In this document: positions 1 to 5,604 of the stretch, piece after piece
Layout: each line of letters opens with the position of its first letter
Position numbering within the stretch: position 1 is the first letter of the stretch
Assembly (NCBI GenBank): GCA_900544395.1
Contig: UQVC01000061.1
Coordinates: forward strand, 1-7,682
Length of the DNA stretch: 7,682 nt
Direction of reading: 5' to 3'
DNA from: an uncultured Ruminococcus sp.
Lineage (GTDB): Bacteria > Bacillota > Clostridia > Lachnospirales > Lachnospiraceae
Position numbers and translations under genes: made by a program
Notes under the pieces: model-generated
Databases searched by the model: none
The model's input: the letters and a program-made list of their open reading frames with translations, nothing else
Told to the model about the DNA's origin: nothing

Positions 1-7
1 TCGTCAT
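1..7 (-). CDS. Start of a further early phage gene (only first codons in window)
   Basis: An ATG on the minus strand (positions 7-5) overlaps the TGA stop of the preceding 42-codon gene in an ATGA arrangement, and GAGAGG lies a few bases upstream. This is the usual translational-coupling layout of phage operons, so a downstream gene probably starts here. Only two codons are visible, so the product cannot be named. By position, a helicase loader, another replication protein or a small phage protein are all possible. Confidence 0.4.
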
Positions 8-132
8 TTTCCTCTCACCCTTTTCTTCCTCTTCCGCTTTGTACTGCCGTACATAAACGCTGCCATATTGCCCGGTTTGAATCCTGCAGACTGTTTTCTA
101 TGGCTGCTAAAGCTGTATTTTCCTCTGTTCAT
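4..132 (-). CDS. Small basic phage protein, 42 aa
   Basis: This short gene starts at ATG 132, only two bases after the TAA of the gene before it, with GGGAG about 8 bases upstream of the ATG. Its own stop overlaps the next ATG (ATGA). The product begins MNRGKYSFSSHRKQ and ends in a strongly basic tail (STKRKRKKRVRGK). It has no membrane segment and no Cys cluster. The very high Arg/Lys content suggests contact with nucleic acid, but that is inference. I do not recognise the family. The coupling on both sides and the good ribosome binding site are the main evidence that it is a real gene. Confidence 0.6.
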   Translation of the reverse strand: MNRGKYSFSSHRKQSAGFKPGNMAAFMYGSTKRKRKKRVRGK

Positions 133-134
133 GC

Positions 135-713
135 TTACTCCCTTTCTAAACTCCACCATGCTTTCACGTTCTTTCCATATCCGGTTGTCTGTATCTTTAT
201 TTTTAATTCGTTTCTTGCTTTCATAACATCTGACCGTTTGATTCCCGCTGCATCTGACTCCATGAGCAGTTTCGCTCCGTCATATCGTCCGCCTGTCATT
301 TTATCTTTTAACCATTCCACCGCCTTATCATAATCGGTCTTTGACATCGTATTGACCTTGTCCTTGATTCTTTCCAGTTGGACGGTGTTGGTGTTCATCT
401 TGTTCCAGATCTTTTCAAAATTCTCCTGCATGATTCTTCGGTTTTCTAAAATCTCATCCCGGATGACTGTAAGTGCCTGTGCTGCGGTCATCCCTTTCTT
501 TTCTGGCTCTTTCACCAGACTTCCCGGTTCAAGTCCGAGAAGTAAACACATGGTTCTTTCAAAATCTTCTGTCTGTTCCGGGTTCTTTGCCATATTGCAG
601 ACAAAAGACTTGCTTCTCCCGAGTTCCGCCGAGAATTTCTCTTTCGTCTTGCCCTGCTTTTCTAGTTCCTTGCAGAGCAAAGCGTAATTTATCGTTACTT
701 TCTTCGGTTCCAT
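135..713 (-). CDS. HTH / coiled-coil protein with winged-helix-like C-terminus, probable phage replication or regulatory protein
   Basis: The product is 192 aa. The start ATG at 713 follows AAGGAGG with a 4-base spacer. Residues about 8-60 read like a Cro/XRE-type helix-turn-helix: helix KFSAELGRS followed by recognition-helix-like SKSFVCNMAK. Residues about 75-122 are helical, with heptad-like spacing (TVIRDEILENRRIMQENFEK). Residues 127-190 (DYDKAVEWLKDKM ... GIKRSDVMKARNELKIK ... AWWSLE) resemble the small winged-helix tail found at the end of phage and plasmid replication ATPases and primases. The gene lies 9 bases downstream of the replisome organizer and directly before a small basic gene, so it was probably co-transcribed with replication functions. 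A DNA-binding role is supported by the two domains. Whether it helps replication or regulates transcription cannot be told from sequence. Confidence 0.8.
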   Translation of the reverse strand: MEPKKVTINYALLCKELEKQGKTKEKFSAELGRSKSFVCNMAKNPEQTEDFERTMCLLLGLEPGSLVKEPEKKGMTAAQALTVIRDEILENRRIMQENFEKIWNKMNTNTVQLERIKDKVNTMSKTDYDKAVEWLKDKMTGGRYDGAKLLMESDAAGIKRSDVMKARNELKIKIQTTGYGKNVKAWWSLERE

Positions 714-722
714 AATTCCTCC

Positions 723-1589
723 TTAATTTGAGTTCAATAACTGCTCTTCCAGAGAGTCCATGTCGTATCCTCTGCGTTCGAAGTTGTTTAGGTTTCTGCT
801 TACTGGCGGTTTTGATTGCTTCTCTGTTCTTCCCGGCTCATTATCAAAATTTCCTCCTAGAATCTTTTTTAAATTCTCTTCTTTGATAATCCAGTTAAAA
901 TTCGCCTTGAATTTGTAATCCCCTTTGCTTTCTTCGCCTTTCAGGAATTTACTGTTCTCTGCTTTTATAAATGCGGTTCTGATCTGGCTAAAGCTAAATT
1001 TCTTACAGGCTGTAGCAATATCTTCCTTCCTACTATCGGAAATCCGCTCAACTCTATCGAAACTCTTACAAATATCATTAAATGTGTCGGCGATCAGCTG
1101 ATAGCTTATTTTGCTATCAGTCTTATCTCTTACTCTATCTCTATTCTCTAACTCTATCTCTATATCTGTGTTACACTTCTGCACATTGTTGTTACACTCC
1201 GTTACATTCGTGTTACATTGTAACGCCTTATTTTTTCTTGATGCCCTGACACGCTCCGCTGATTCCGATTCCGAGCAGATTAAAGACTGTGTTTCCGTCA
1301 TTAAAAATTCTGTTTCGGAACAGGGCTCAATAAGTCCTTGAGATAGTAGGTATTGCACAGTTACTTTCACATTGTCTGGATCCTCATCTATTGTCAGAGC
1401 AATTTCTTCTGAAAAACTCTCTTCAATCCCATCAAAAAACAGCTTTCCGCCATTGCTTAAACTCAACAGCTGCATTTTTAAATAGATAATGGTATACGTA
1501 TCACCACCAGCAATTTTCCGTAACTTTTTAATTTTGGGCTGTGTAAAAAAATCTTTCTGTAGCTTAAGCCAGTAGTATCGTTTTGACAT
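723..1589 (-). CDS. Phage replisome organizer (N-terminal phage_rep_org domain, DnaD-like C-terminal part)
   Basis: The product is 288 aa. Residues 3-115 match the N-terminal winged-helix domain of Firmicute phage replisome organizers: an opening RYYWLKLQKDFFTQPKIKKL, then a YTIIYLKMQLLSLSNGGKL helix and TVQYLLSQGLIE. Residues about 163-245 (YQLIADTFNDICKSFDRV, SRKEDIATACKKFS, FNWIIKEENLKKILGGNFDN) match the helical DnaD/DnaB-type C-terminal part. In the family, the N-domain binds origin DNA and the C-domain recruits host helicase-loading proteins. The linker (residues about 120-166) is unusual: it is Cys/Asn- and Arg/Glu-repetitive because the DNA carries iteron-like repeats there (separate entries). 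The ATG at 1589 lies 4 bases after the TGA of the resolvase gene. Its ribosome binding site (GAAAGG) is weak, so translation is probably coupled. Confidence 0.92.
   Translation of the reverse strand: MSKRYYWLKLQKDFFTQPKIKKLRKIAGGDTYTIIYLKMQLLSLSNGGKLFFDGIEESFSEEIALTIDEDPDNVKVTVQYLLSQGLIEPCSETEFLMTETQSLICSESESAERVRASRKNKALQCNTNVTECNNNVQKCNTDIEIELENRDRVRDKTDSKISYQLIADTFNDICKSFDRVERISDSRKEDIATACKKFSFSQIRTAFIKAENSKFLKGEESKGDYKFKANFNWIIKEENLKKILGGNFDNEPGRTEKQSKPPVSRNLNNFERRGYDMDSLEEQLLNSN
1098..1120. repeat. 8-bp inverted repeat with A/T-only loop
   Basis: CTGATAGC (1098-1105) and GCTATCAG (1113-1120) are perfect inverted arms around a 7-base loop of only A and T. The left arm overlaps the perfect palindrome ATCAGCTGAT at 1093-1102. 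Neither strand has a T-run after the stem, so it is not a terminator. Its position beside the tandem repeats fits an origin structural element. Confidence 0.75.
1126..1163. repeat. 19-bp tandem direct repeat, two copies with one mismatch
   Basis: TCTCTTACTCTATCTCTAT (1126-1144) is followed immediately by TCTCTAACTCTATCTCTAT (1145-1163). They differ only at the sixth base. The unit is 19 bases, not a multiple of three, so the copies are read in different frames (residues about 142-154, IEIELENRDRVRD on the minus strand). The repeat is therefore a property of the DNA and not of a protein repeat. Confidence 0.85.
1170..1224. repeat. Iteron-like GTTACA/TGTAAC array
   Basis: GTTACA occurs at 1170-1175, 1191-1196, 1201-1206 and 1212-1217, with an inverted TGTAAC at 1219-1224. 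The spacing of starts is 21, 10 and 11 bases, close to whole turns of B-DNA. A degenerate position (GCACAT, 1181-1186) sits near the one gap. The last pair forms a palindromic dyad with 6-bp arms. On the minus strand three copies are read as Cys-Asn codons, but the 1201 copy is read in another frame (Asn-Val-Thr), which favours DNA-level selection. These are probably binding sites for the organizer protein. Confidence 0.75.
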
Positions 1590-1593
1590 TAAA

Positions 1594-1956
1594 TCACAGC
1601 CTTTCTGTATCTATCTGCATTCCAGACTGGTATTCGCGGTATATTTGCATCCAATCATCCAGCTCCATCGTAACAAGGATTTTATGATTGTTTTTCTTAT
1701 GGAATACAGCAGGAAGCTTTCCCGTTCTATTCGCTGCGGCATCTCTCTTTGCTTGATCCATCCAGTCATAAAGTCGCATCTGCTCTTGATGTTTCGCTTC
1801 CACATGAATTAAAGGAAGACCAACCACGTCTGAAGCATCGCCTGTATTTCCGCAGTATTGCGCTGTTCTGCGCGCTTCTTTATATCCATAATCACGGAAG
1901 ATACCAGCTAATTCCCGTTCAAATCTTGCGCCTTTCTTTTTACTGTTTACTGCCAT
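1594..1956 (-). CDS. Phage Holliday-junction-resolvase-like PD-(D/E)XK nuclease
   Basis: The product is 120 aa from the ATG at 1956. That start is preferred over an in-frame ATG at 1992 because MAVNSKKKGARFERELA is how this family begins and AGGAAAG precedes it. Conserved features, numbered from this start, are the RFERELAGIF helix (E13), ARRTAQYCGNTGDASDVVGLP with D43, and HVEAK with E53 and K55, giving the D...ExK nuclease signature; LVTMELDDWMQIYREY comes near the end. In phages this family is annotated as a Hjc/VRR-NUC-like resolvase that cuts branched recombination or replication intermediates. It lies between SSB/RecT and the replisome organizer, as expected. Its start overlaps the end of the Cys-rich small gene by 17 bases. 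Confidence 0.88.
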   Translation of the reverse strand: MAVNSKKKGARFERELAGIFRDYGYKEARRTAQYCGNTGDASDVVGLPLIHVEAKHQEQMRLYDWMDQAKRDAAANRTGKLPAVFHKKNNHKILVTMELDDWMQIYREYQSGMQIDTERL

Positions 1957-2056
1957 TTTCTTTCCTTTCTTTGTAGCGCAGGCAAGGCTCATCCTTTTCC
2001 TTGCCTTTGCACTCCCAAAATCTCTCGCAATGTATGCATTCTCTTGTTTTCTTCAT
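1940..2056 (-). CDS. 38-aa Cys-rich small phage protein (zinc-knuckle-like)
   Basis: This short gene fills the gap between SSB and the resolvase. ATG 2056 lies 9 bases after the SSB stop, with AGGGCG about 8 bases upstream. The product reads MKKTRECIHCERFWECKGK, continues with a PCLRYKERK segment, and has four cysteines as C7-x2-C10-x5-C16-x8-C25, which could bind a metal ion. The stop TAA (1942-1940) lies inside the start of the resolvase gene, giving a 17-base overlap. I recall short Cys proteins with CIHC and PCLxYKERK as common in clostridial phage early regions, but no function is known to me. Reading frame, Cys pattern and coupling support it. Confidence 0.8.
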   Translation of the reverse strand: MKKTRECIHCERFWECKGKEKDEPCLRYKERKENGSKQ

Positions 2057-2065
2057 GTGATCGCC

Positions 2066-2476
2066 CTACATGAACGGAAGTTCTTCATCAACTCCATCAG
2101 GGACGTTTTGGAATCCATCGTGGTCCGGCTGTCCATATTGCGGAGCAGACTGTCCGCTGCTTCCATTGCTTTCGCAAAACTCAAATCCACTGACGATCAT
2201 CTGCATTCCATAATACTTCACACCGTCTTTTTCATAGTTGTTGTTCCTCATTTCTCCATCAATTAAGAGTTTCGTTCCCTTTCCAACATTGCACTTTTCG
2301 AATGTTTCCGCAATCTTTCCGAATGCTACGCACCGAAAAAAGTCGGCGCTTGTATCTCCGTCCCTCTTAAATCTGCGGTTTACGGCAAAATTAAAACTTG
2401 CTACTGCTTTCCCGTCATTTGTGTATCTCATTTCTATATCTGCCGTCAGTCGTCCGCATAAAATAATTTTATTCAT
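2066..2476 (-). CDS. ssb: Single-stranded DNA-binding protein
   Basis: The product is 136 aa with a typical SSB OB-fold over residues 1-105: MNKIILCGRLTADIEMRYT, then VASFNFAVNRRF, DFFRCVAFGKIAETFEKCNVGKG, and LLIDGEMRNNNYEKDGVKYYGMQMIV. A Gly/Ser/Gln-rich linker follows. The acidic tip ends DEELPFM; this tip recruits partner proteins in bacterial SSBs. It normally ends in Phe, so the extra terminal Met is slightly unusual. The ATG at 2476 follows AGAGGTG. It sits 13 bases downstream of recT and would coat ssDNA for RecT annealing and for replication. Confidence 0.96.
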   Translation of the reverse strand: MNKIILCGRLTADIEMRYTNDGKAVASFNFAVNRRFKRDGDTSADFFRCVAFGKIAETFEKCNVGKGTKLLIDGEMRNNNYEKDGVKYYGMQMIVSGFEFCESNGSSGQSAPQYGQPDHDGFQNVPDGVDEELPFM

Positions 2477-2489
2477 ATCAATTCACCTC

Positions 2490-3335
2490 TTAATTTCCAA
2501 ACAATGCCGCTGCTGCGCTCTGTCCTCTTTCGGAAGATTCAGTTTTTTCTTCCTGCGACTGTTCCATGTCAATAATCTCCGCATCGCTATCGTTATCGAC
2601 GTATGTTTTTGTTCCGTCATCGTTTATCACTGCCATATCTGCATCCATTGCCGACATCATATCGATAGACATGATTCCCCATTTAGAGATCAGCTGACGC
2701 AGCATAGTTTTATATGCCATTCCGTCAAAGTCCTTTTCCCAGAACGTGTATCCCTTTTTCGCCTGATATCCTTTGGAATACTTTAATGCATGGGCTTCCA
2801 TTTTCTTTTTGCTCCAATAGATCGCCTTTTTAAACCCATTCGTATACTCAAACATTGCATAATATCCGATTGTTTCAGCCTGTTCCCTTGCTTCTTCATC
2901 CTCGATCAGATGCACCTCAATCTCTTCGTTCAGAGGATCAAACCTGACAAGCTCGCCCTCTTTAATCGCCAGTACGTTCAGTTTTTTGTACTGCCCGGAA
3001 CGAATTGCGAGCTGGATATACCCTTTATATCCAAGTTGGAACTGTGCCACCTTCCCTTTGTTTCTGTCATTAAATGGCACAAGGTAATACTGTCCCAACT
3101 GCGGAGACGGTGAAAGGTTCAGCGACTCACCCAGCAGCGCACCGGAAAGGATCGATTGATTTGTGCATTCCTGTAATGCTGCATTGTTATTTACAGCCGA
3201 TACAATTGCAGAAATAAATCTCTGACCATTCTTCCCACCGATTACGTTGTTGATCTGGTTTTTAACTGCTTCCTGTGTTAAATATGCTGCGATTCCTGTG
3301 TTTTTTCTTGCTGTTAAGCTATTTCCTACTGCCAT
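2490..3335 (-). CDS. recT: RecT-family single-strand annealing protein
   Basis: The product is 281 aa, a normal length for RecT. Family signatures are ALLGESLNLSPSPQLGQYYLVPF (residues 67-88, shown here only as the core of the motif), QLGYKGYIQLAIRSGQYK (100-117), the YAMFEYTNGFKKAIYWSKKK strand region, and GMAYKTMLRQLISKWGIMS. The tail after about residue 240 is acidic and Ser/Gln-rich, ending AAAALFGN. RecT proteins anneal complementary ssDNA left by a 5'-3' exonuclease. Here the partner is the YqaJ-type nuclease two genes upstream. The ATG at 3335 follows AGAGGAAAAG. SSB, the nuclease and the resolvase lie in the same operon, giving a complete phage recombination set. Confidence 0.96.
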   Translation of the reverse strand: MAVGNSLTARKNTGIAAYLTQEAVKNQINNVIGGKNGQRFISAIVSAVNNNAALQECTNQSILSGALLGESLNLSPSPQLGQYYLVPFNDRNKGKVAQFQLGYKGYIQLAIRSGQYKKLNVLAIKEGELVRFDPLNEEIEVHLIEDEEAREQAETIGYYAMFEYTNGFKKAIYWSKKKMEAHALKYSKGYQAKKGYTFWEKDFDGMAYKTMLRQLISKWGIMSIDMMSAMDADMAVINDDGTKTYVDNDSDAEIIDMEQSQEEKTESSERGQSAAAALFGN

Positions 3336-3353
3336 TTTCTTTTCCTCTCTTTC

Positions 3354-4271
3354 TTAAATTGCTTTGAATTCAATGTTTCTGCTATTGAAAAATGCTTTTA
3401 ATGCCAAAGCGTCCTCTGTTGTTAAATTTGCCTGAAATGATACCCACTGGCGCTCCCTAGCTACGCACTCCTCAAATACTTCCTTTTCAATCCCTGTCAC
3501 GCACTTTGCCATCTCTGTTTCCGGTGGATTCATGCATTCTTCAAAAGATTTTGCGTCTGTAAATCCAATCTGTCCAGGAAGATCCTCTTCTTTCTTCTGG
3601 AACTCTGCTGCCTTTTTCGCTTCCTTCTCCGCTTTCAATCTTGTCTGCTCTGCTTCATGTTCTGCTTTTTTCTTCTGGATTTCTGCAAGTCGCTGCCCTT
3701 CACTTAACGCCCTGTTGATATCCAGAGTGGATTTATAGACTTCTAATGCTTCAAAGCCAAATTCCGGCAATCTCGAAAGCGTATCCACATCTTTCTCCAC
3801 GCTTGTGATAAATGCATTCATAACATCTTCGATGGACCTCATGGATGTTGTCTTATTTAACCATCTACTGTCAAAAATACATTCCAAAGAAATTTCGAAC
3901 GGTGTTGATTTACTGTTCCAGAGTTCCTCGATTTGCTTCCGTTTTTCCTGCTTCTCGTACTCTTCAAATTCCTTAATTTGCTTATCAATAAGGTTAATAG
4001 GATCGTTAATAAGCTTAATTAAGGCGTTAATTTGAGTCTTAAATTCGTTAAATGGCTCTAAATAAGCCTTTTCCAGTCTTATTCTTTCGTCATTTAAGGC
4101 TTTTTTCAGCTTATTTAAGCTTGCTTTATCTGATTTAGCATCCTTAATTTGCTCTCCGGTGTACACTAAATTACTGTGGTCTTCTACTATTTTCTGTATT
4201 TCTGACCTTAATTCTTCATAATTAAATGTAATTTTCTCCGGCATTTTCACTTCATTGACTCTTAATTCCAT
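3354..4271 (-). CDS. DUF1351 phage protein, coiled-coil
   Basis: The product is 305 aa and matches the DUF1351 family found almost always between YqaJ-type exonuclease and RecT genes in Firmicute phages. Features are ITFNYEELRSEIQKIVEDHSNLVYTGEQIKDAK (residues about 14-46, given as the family's opening region), then a Lys/Glu-rich coiled coil (about 47-115) with LEKAYLEPFNEFKTQI. A middle helical part (about 130-195) follows, then a second Lys/Glu/Ala coiled coil (about 195-230). The C-terminal part includes LTTEDALALKAFFNSRNI. The function is unknown; position suggests a recombination accessory factor. AAGGAGAG lies upstream of the ATG at 4271. The coding DNA at 3970-4150 is unusually rich in TTAA (see findings). 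Confidence 0.9.
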   Translation of the reverse strand: MELRVNEVKMPEKITFNYEELRSEIQKIVEDHSNLVYTGEQIKDAKSDKASLNKLKKALNDERIRLEKAYLEPFNEFKTQINALIKLINDPINLIDKQIKEFEEYEKQEKRKQIEELWNSKSTPFEISLECIFDSRWLNKTTSMRSIEDVMNAFITSVEKDVDTLSRLPEFGFEALEVYKSTLDINRALSEGQRLAEIQKKKAEHEAEQTRLKAEKEAKKAAEFQKKEEDLPGQIGFTDAKSFEECMNPPETEMAKCVTGIEKEVFEECVARERQWVSFQANLTTEDALALKAFFNSRNIEFKAI

Positions 4272-4284
4272 GTTTTTCTCTCCT

Positions 4285-4950
4285 TTATCTTCTTATTACA
4301 TCCGGAAGGATAAGCGGCGGGCATTCATCTCGCTCCACGTATCCCCAGAATCGTTTTCCTTCTTTCATCAGGTATTCCATATCTTCTTTCACATCTTTTT
4401 CTTCTCTCTCGAAATGGTAATGTTTTGTTAGAAAAGATACCTTGCCATCATATTCACTTTTTAACTGCGCTTTTACTTCACAAAAATCCGCCTCCAGAAC
4501 TGCCATATATAGCAAGCATTGACAATAATAATTGTCCGGGATTCTCTCATCCCATTTTTTTCGCATTGCGCTATTCAGAATGTTCGTTGTCTTACATTCC
4601 CAGATTCCGAGTCTCCCATCTCCATCAAAAAGCCAACCATCTACTGAAGCCTGCGCCCAGGGATATTTATCATTTCGAAAACTGTTGTTTTCCTCATATC
4701 TCACTTGGTATTCTGGAAAGTCCAGCCGGAAGAGTTCTCTTAATAATGGCTCTGCCTGTGTACCATATTTAATATAAGGAAGATTTGAAATGTCTTTTGC
4801 TTCCTTTCTTCCAGTTTTCAATTCCCACAACTCCACATTTGTCATGTACGGATTCTTCCCGATTACAGCGGCGATTTCGGAACCGCCGATTCCATTTTTT
4901 CTATTTTTAAGCCATTCTTCATGGTTGCTAAGTATTGTTTTTGTAATCAT
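4285..4950 (-). CDS. YqaJ-family viral recombinase / lambda-exonuclease-like nuclease
   Basis: The product is 221 aa from ATG 4950. A TTG 15 bases upstream would extend it, but that codon overlaps the ribosome binding site (GAGG, 9 bases before ATG 4950), so the ATG is preferred. Nuclease motifs of the YqaJ/lambda-exo PD-(D/E)XK fold are clear: GIGGSEIAAVIG (residues 20-31), YGTQAEPLLRELF with E67, QASVDGWL with D104, and IWECKTT with E118 and K120. A helical region with YYCQCLLYMAVL follows. The enzyme would degrade one strand of double-stranded ends to give ssDNA for RecT. It heads the recombination block and follows a 70-base gap containing a stem-loop. Confidence 0.94.
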   Translation of the reverse strand: MITKTILSNHEEWLKNRKNGIGGSEIAAVIGKNPYMTNVELWELKTGRKEAKDISNLPYIKYGTQAEPLLRELFRLDFPEYQVRYEENNSFRNDKYPWAQASVDGWLFDGDGRLGIWECKTTNILNSAMRKKWDERIPDNYYCQCLLYMAVLEADFCEVKAQLKSEYDGKVSFLTKHYHFEREEKDVKEDMEYLMKEGKRFWGYVERDECPPLILPDVIRR

Positions 4951-4998
4951 TTGACTTTTCCTCAAATTTTCTCTATACTTTAACTGGTTTAATTTCTT

Positions 4999-5039
4999 GA
5001 GTGCTCGAGGGTTGCCGCCCTATGACAGCACTCTTTTTT
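4999..5039. terminator. Stem-loop with T6 on the plus strand; alternatively a structured leader element of the minus-strand mRNA
   Basis: GAGTGCT (4999-5005) pairs with AGCACTC (5027-5033). An inner stem AGGG (5008-5011) pairs with CCCT (5018-5021) around a 6-base loop. On the plus strand the outer stem is followed at once by six Ts (5034-5039), a classical Rho-independent terminator shape, although no plus-strand gene lies upstream. On the minus strand the same structure sits between the small membrane protein and the YqaJ gene, with GGGCGGCAACCC at its tip and no T-run after it, so there it would not terminate. Confidence 0.6.
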
Positions 5040-5223
5040 AATACCCAACCACTAGCCACCATCCGATCATCGCCAGCACGAACCCGATCACAGCTGCTGC
5101 AACCTTGTGCCAGTAAGGCTTGTCCTGCTCCGGTAACTCAACAGATACGGAGCGGATATCCCAACTGTTTAATGCGTTCGGCTGCTGGGTGGTCTGGCAG
5201 CGATAAGTTCCTTTAATCTCCAT
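5038..5223 (-). CDS. Small phage protein with C-terminal membrane segment, 61 aa
   Basis: The ATG at 5223 is preceded by GGGAGG with a 6-base spacer, a strong site. The N-terminal 38 residues are polar and soluble-looking (MEIKGTYRCQTTQQPNALNS onward). Residues about 41-60 are a hydrophobic helix (VAAAVIGFVLAMIGWWLVVG) ending one residue before the stop. This is a tail-anchored layout: the body should stay in the cytoplasm and the tail in the membrane. There is no signal peptide. I do not recognise the family. It lies 21 bases after the 45-aa gene and immediately before the stem-loop upstream of the recombination module. Small membrane proteins here could affect lysis timing or exclusion, but that is only inference. 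Confidence 0.75.
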   Translation of the reverse strand: MEIKGTYRCQTTQQPNALNSWDIRSVSVELPEQDKPYWHKVAAAVIGFVLAMIGWWLVVGY

Positions 5224-5239
5224 GCTTGTCCTCCCTTCT

Positions 5240-5261
5240 ACCGCCTAAGCGGTTTTCTCTT
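5240..5261 (+). terminator. Short hairpin followed by T-rich tract (weak)
   Basis: ACCGC (5240-5244) and GCGGT (5249-5253) form a 5-bp stem with loop CTAA, followed on the plus strand by TTTCTCTT. The loop contains the stop codon of the minus-strand 45-aa gene. With such a short stem this is a weak candidate, perhaps limiting antisense transcription. Confidence 0.25.
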
Positions 5262-5382
5262 CCGTGTAATTTCTTGCTGTCAGAGCTTTACGGTTTAATT
5301 TTTCTGCAAATAATTCAGCGTCCGGAAGATCTCTGATCTCCACCTCTTTACCGTTAATTACTACGATGTTTTTTATAGTCAC
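5245..5382 (-). CDS. Small phage protein, 45 aa, GTG start
   Basis: This gene fills the gap between the two neighbouring small genes. The start is GTG at 5382, preceded by GAGAGGTGG, a good site 5 bases upstream. The product begins MTIKNIVVINGKEVEIRDLP and ends KLNRKALTARNYTEEKTA. It looks like a short beta-hairpin (IVVINGKEVEI) followed by a helix. I recall similar tiny proteins (VVINGK..., LNR.AL..) as common in early regions of clostridial phages, with no known role to me. No membrane segment and no Cys are present. The non-ATG start and short length make it easy to overlook. Confidence 0.78.
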   Translation of the reverse strand: MTIKNIVVINGKEVEIRDLPDAELFAEKLNRKALTARNYTEEKTA

Positions 5383-5435
5383 TTGCACCACCTCTCTAAT
5401 ATGTATGACGGATGGTTTGTCCGAGATATGTTGTC

Positions 5436-5594
5436 CTAGTCATCTTCTCTCTCTTCCACTGCATCCATGTCTGATCTTGCTTTCAAAATATCCATGCTAT
5501 TCTTGGCAAGCATAAATCCCTGCGGGTCATTTTCTGCCAGATACTTCGCTTTTTTAACCATTTCTGCAATCTCTTTTCTGTCTTTTTCGCTCAT
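5436..5594 (-). CDS. Small phage protein, 52 aa
   Basis: The start ATG at 5594 is chosen over an upstream in-frame start near 5624 because AAGGAGG lies 5 bases before it and the upstream start would lie inside the end of the antirepressor gene. The product begins MSEKDRKEIAEMVKKAKYLA, then NDPQGFMLAKNSMDILKARSD, and has an acidic tail (DAVEEREDD). It is predicted all-helical and soluble. It starts 10 bases after the antirepressor stop, so the two are probably translated from one message. Helical proteins of this size and sequence are common beside phage antirepressors and may bind a regulator, but no function is established to my knowledge. Confidence 0.8.
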   Translation of the reverse strand: MSEKDRKEIAEMVKKAKYLAENDPQGFMLAKNSMDILKARSDMDAVEEREDD

Positions 5595-5604
5595 GTGTGC
5601 CTCC

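Larger units (their letters stand above)
1091..1224. other. Candidate phage replication origin inside the replisome organizer gene
   Basis: Within about 134 bases the sequence holds a perfect 10-bp palindrome (ATCAGCTGAT, 1093-1102), an 8-bp inverted repeat with a 7-base all-A/T loop (1098-1120), a 19-bp tandem duplication (1126-1163), and five GTTACA/TGTAAC copies at helical spacing (1170-1224). Origins inside the organizer gene are established for lambda (in O) and for several Firmicute phages such as TP901-1, Tuc2009 and SPP1 (oriL in gene 38). The repeats here fall in the linker between the two protein domains, as in those cases. Origin function itself is inference. Confidence 0.7.

Noticed and set aside
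1594..1992. Longer resolvase with an N-terminal extension from ATG 1992
   Set aside because: The extra 12 residues overlap the Cys-rich small gene in another frame, and the family begins at the inner Met with its own ribosome binding site.
2238..2786. Long plus-strand open frame of 182 codons
   Set aside because: It lies opposite the SSB and RecT genes, both clearly recognised, and its product is Phe/Ser/Cys/His-rich as typical of antisense shadows.
4285..4965. Longer YqaJ protein from a TTG start at 4965
   Set aside because: That TTG overlaps the GAGG ribosome binding site serving the ATG at 4950.
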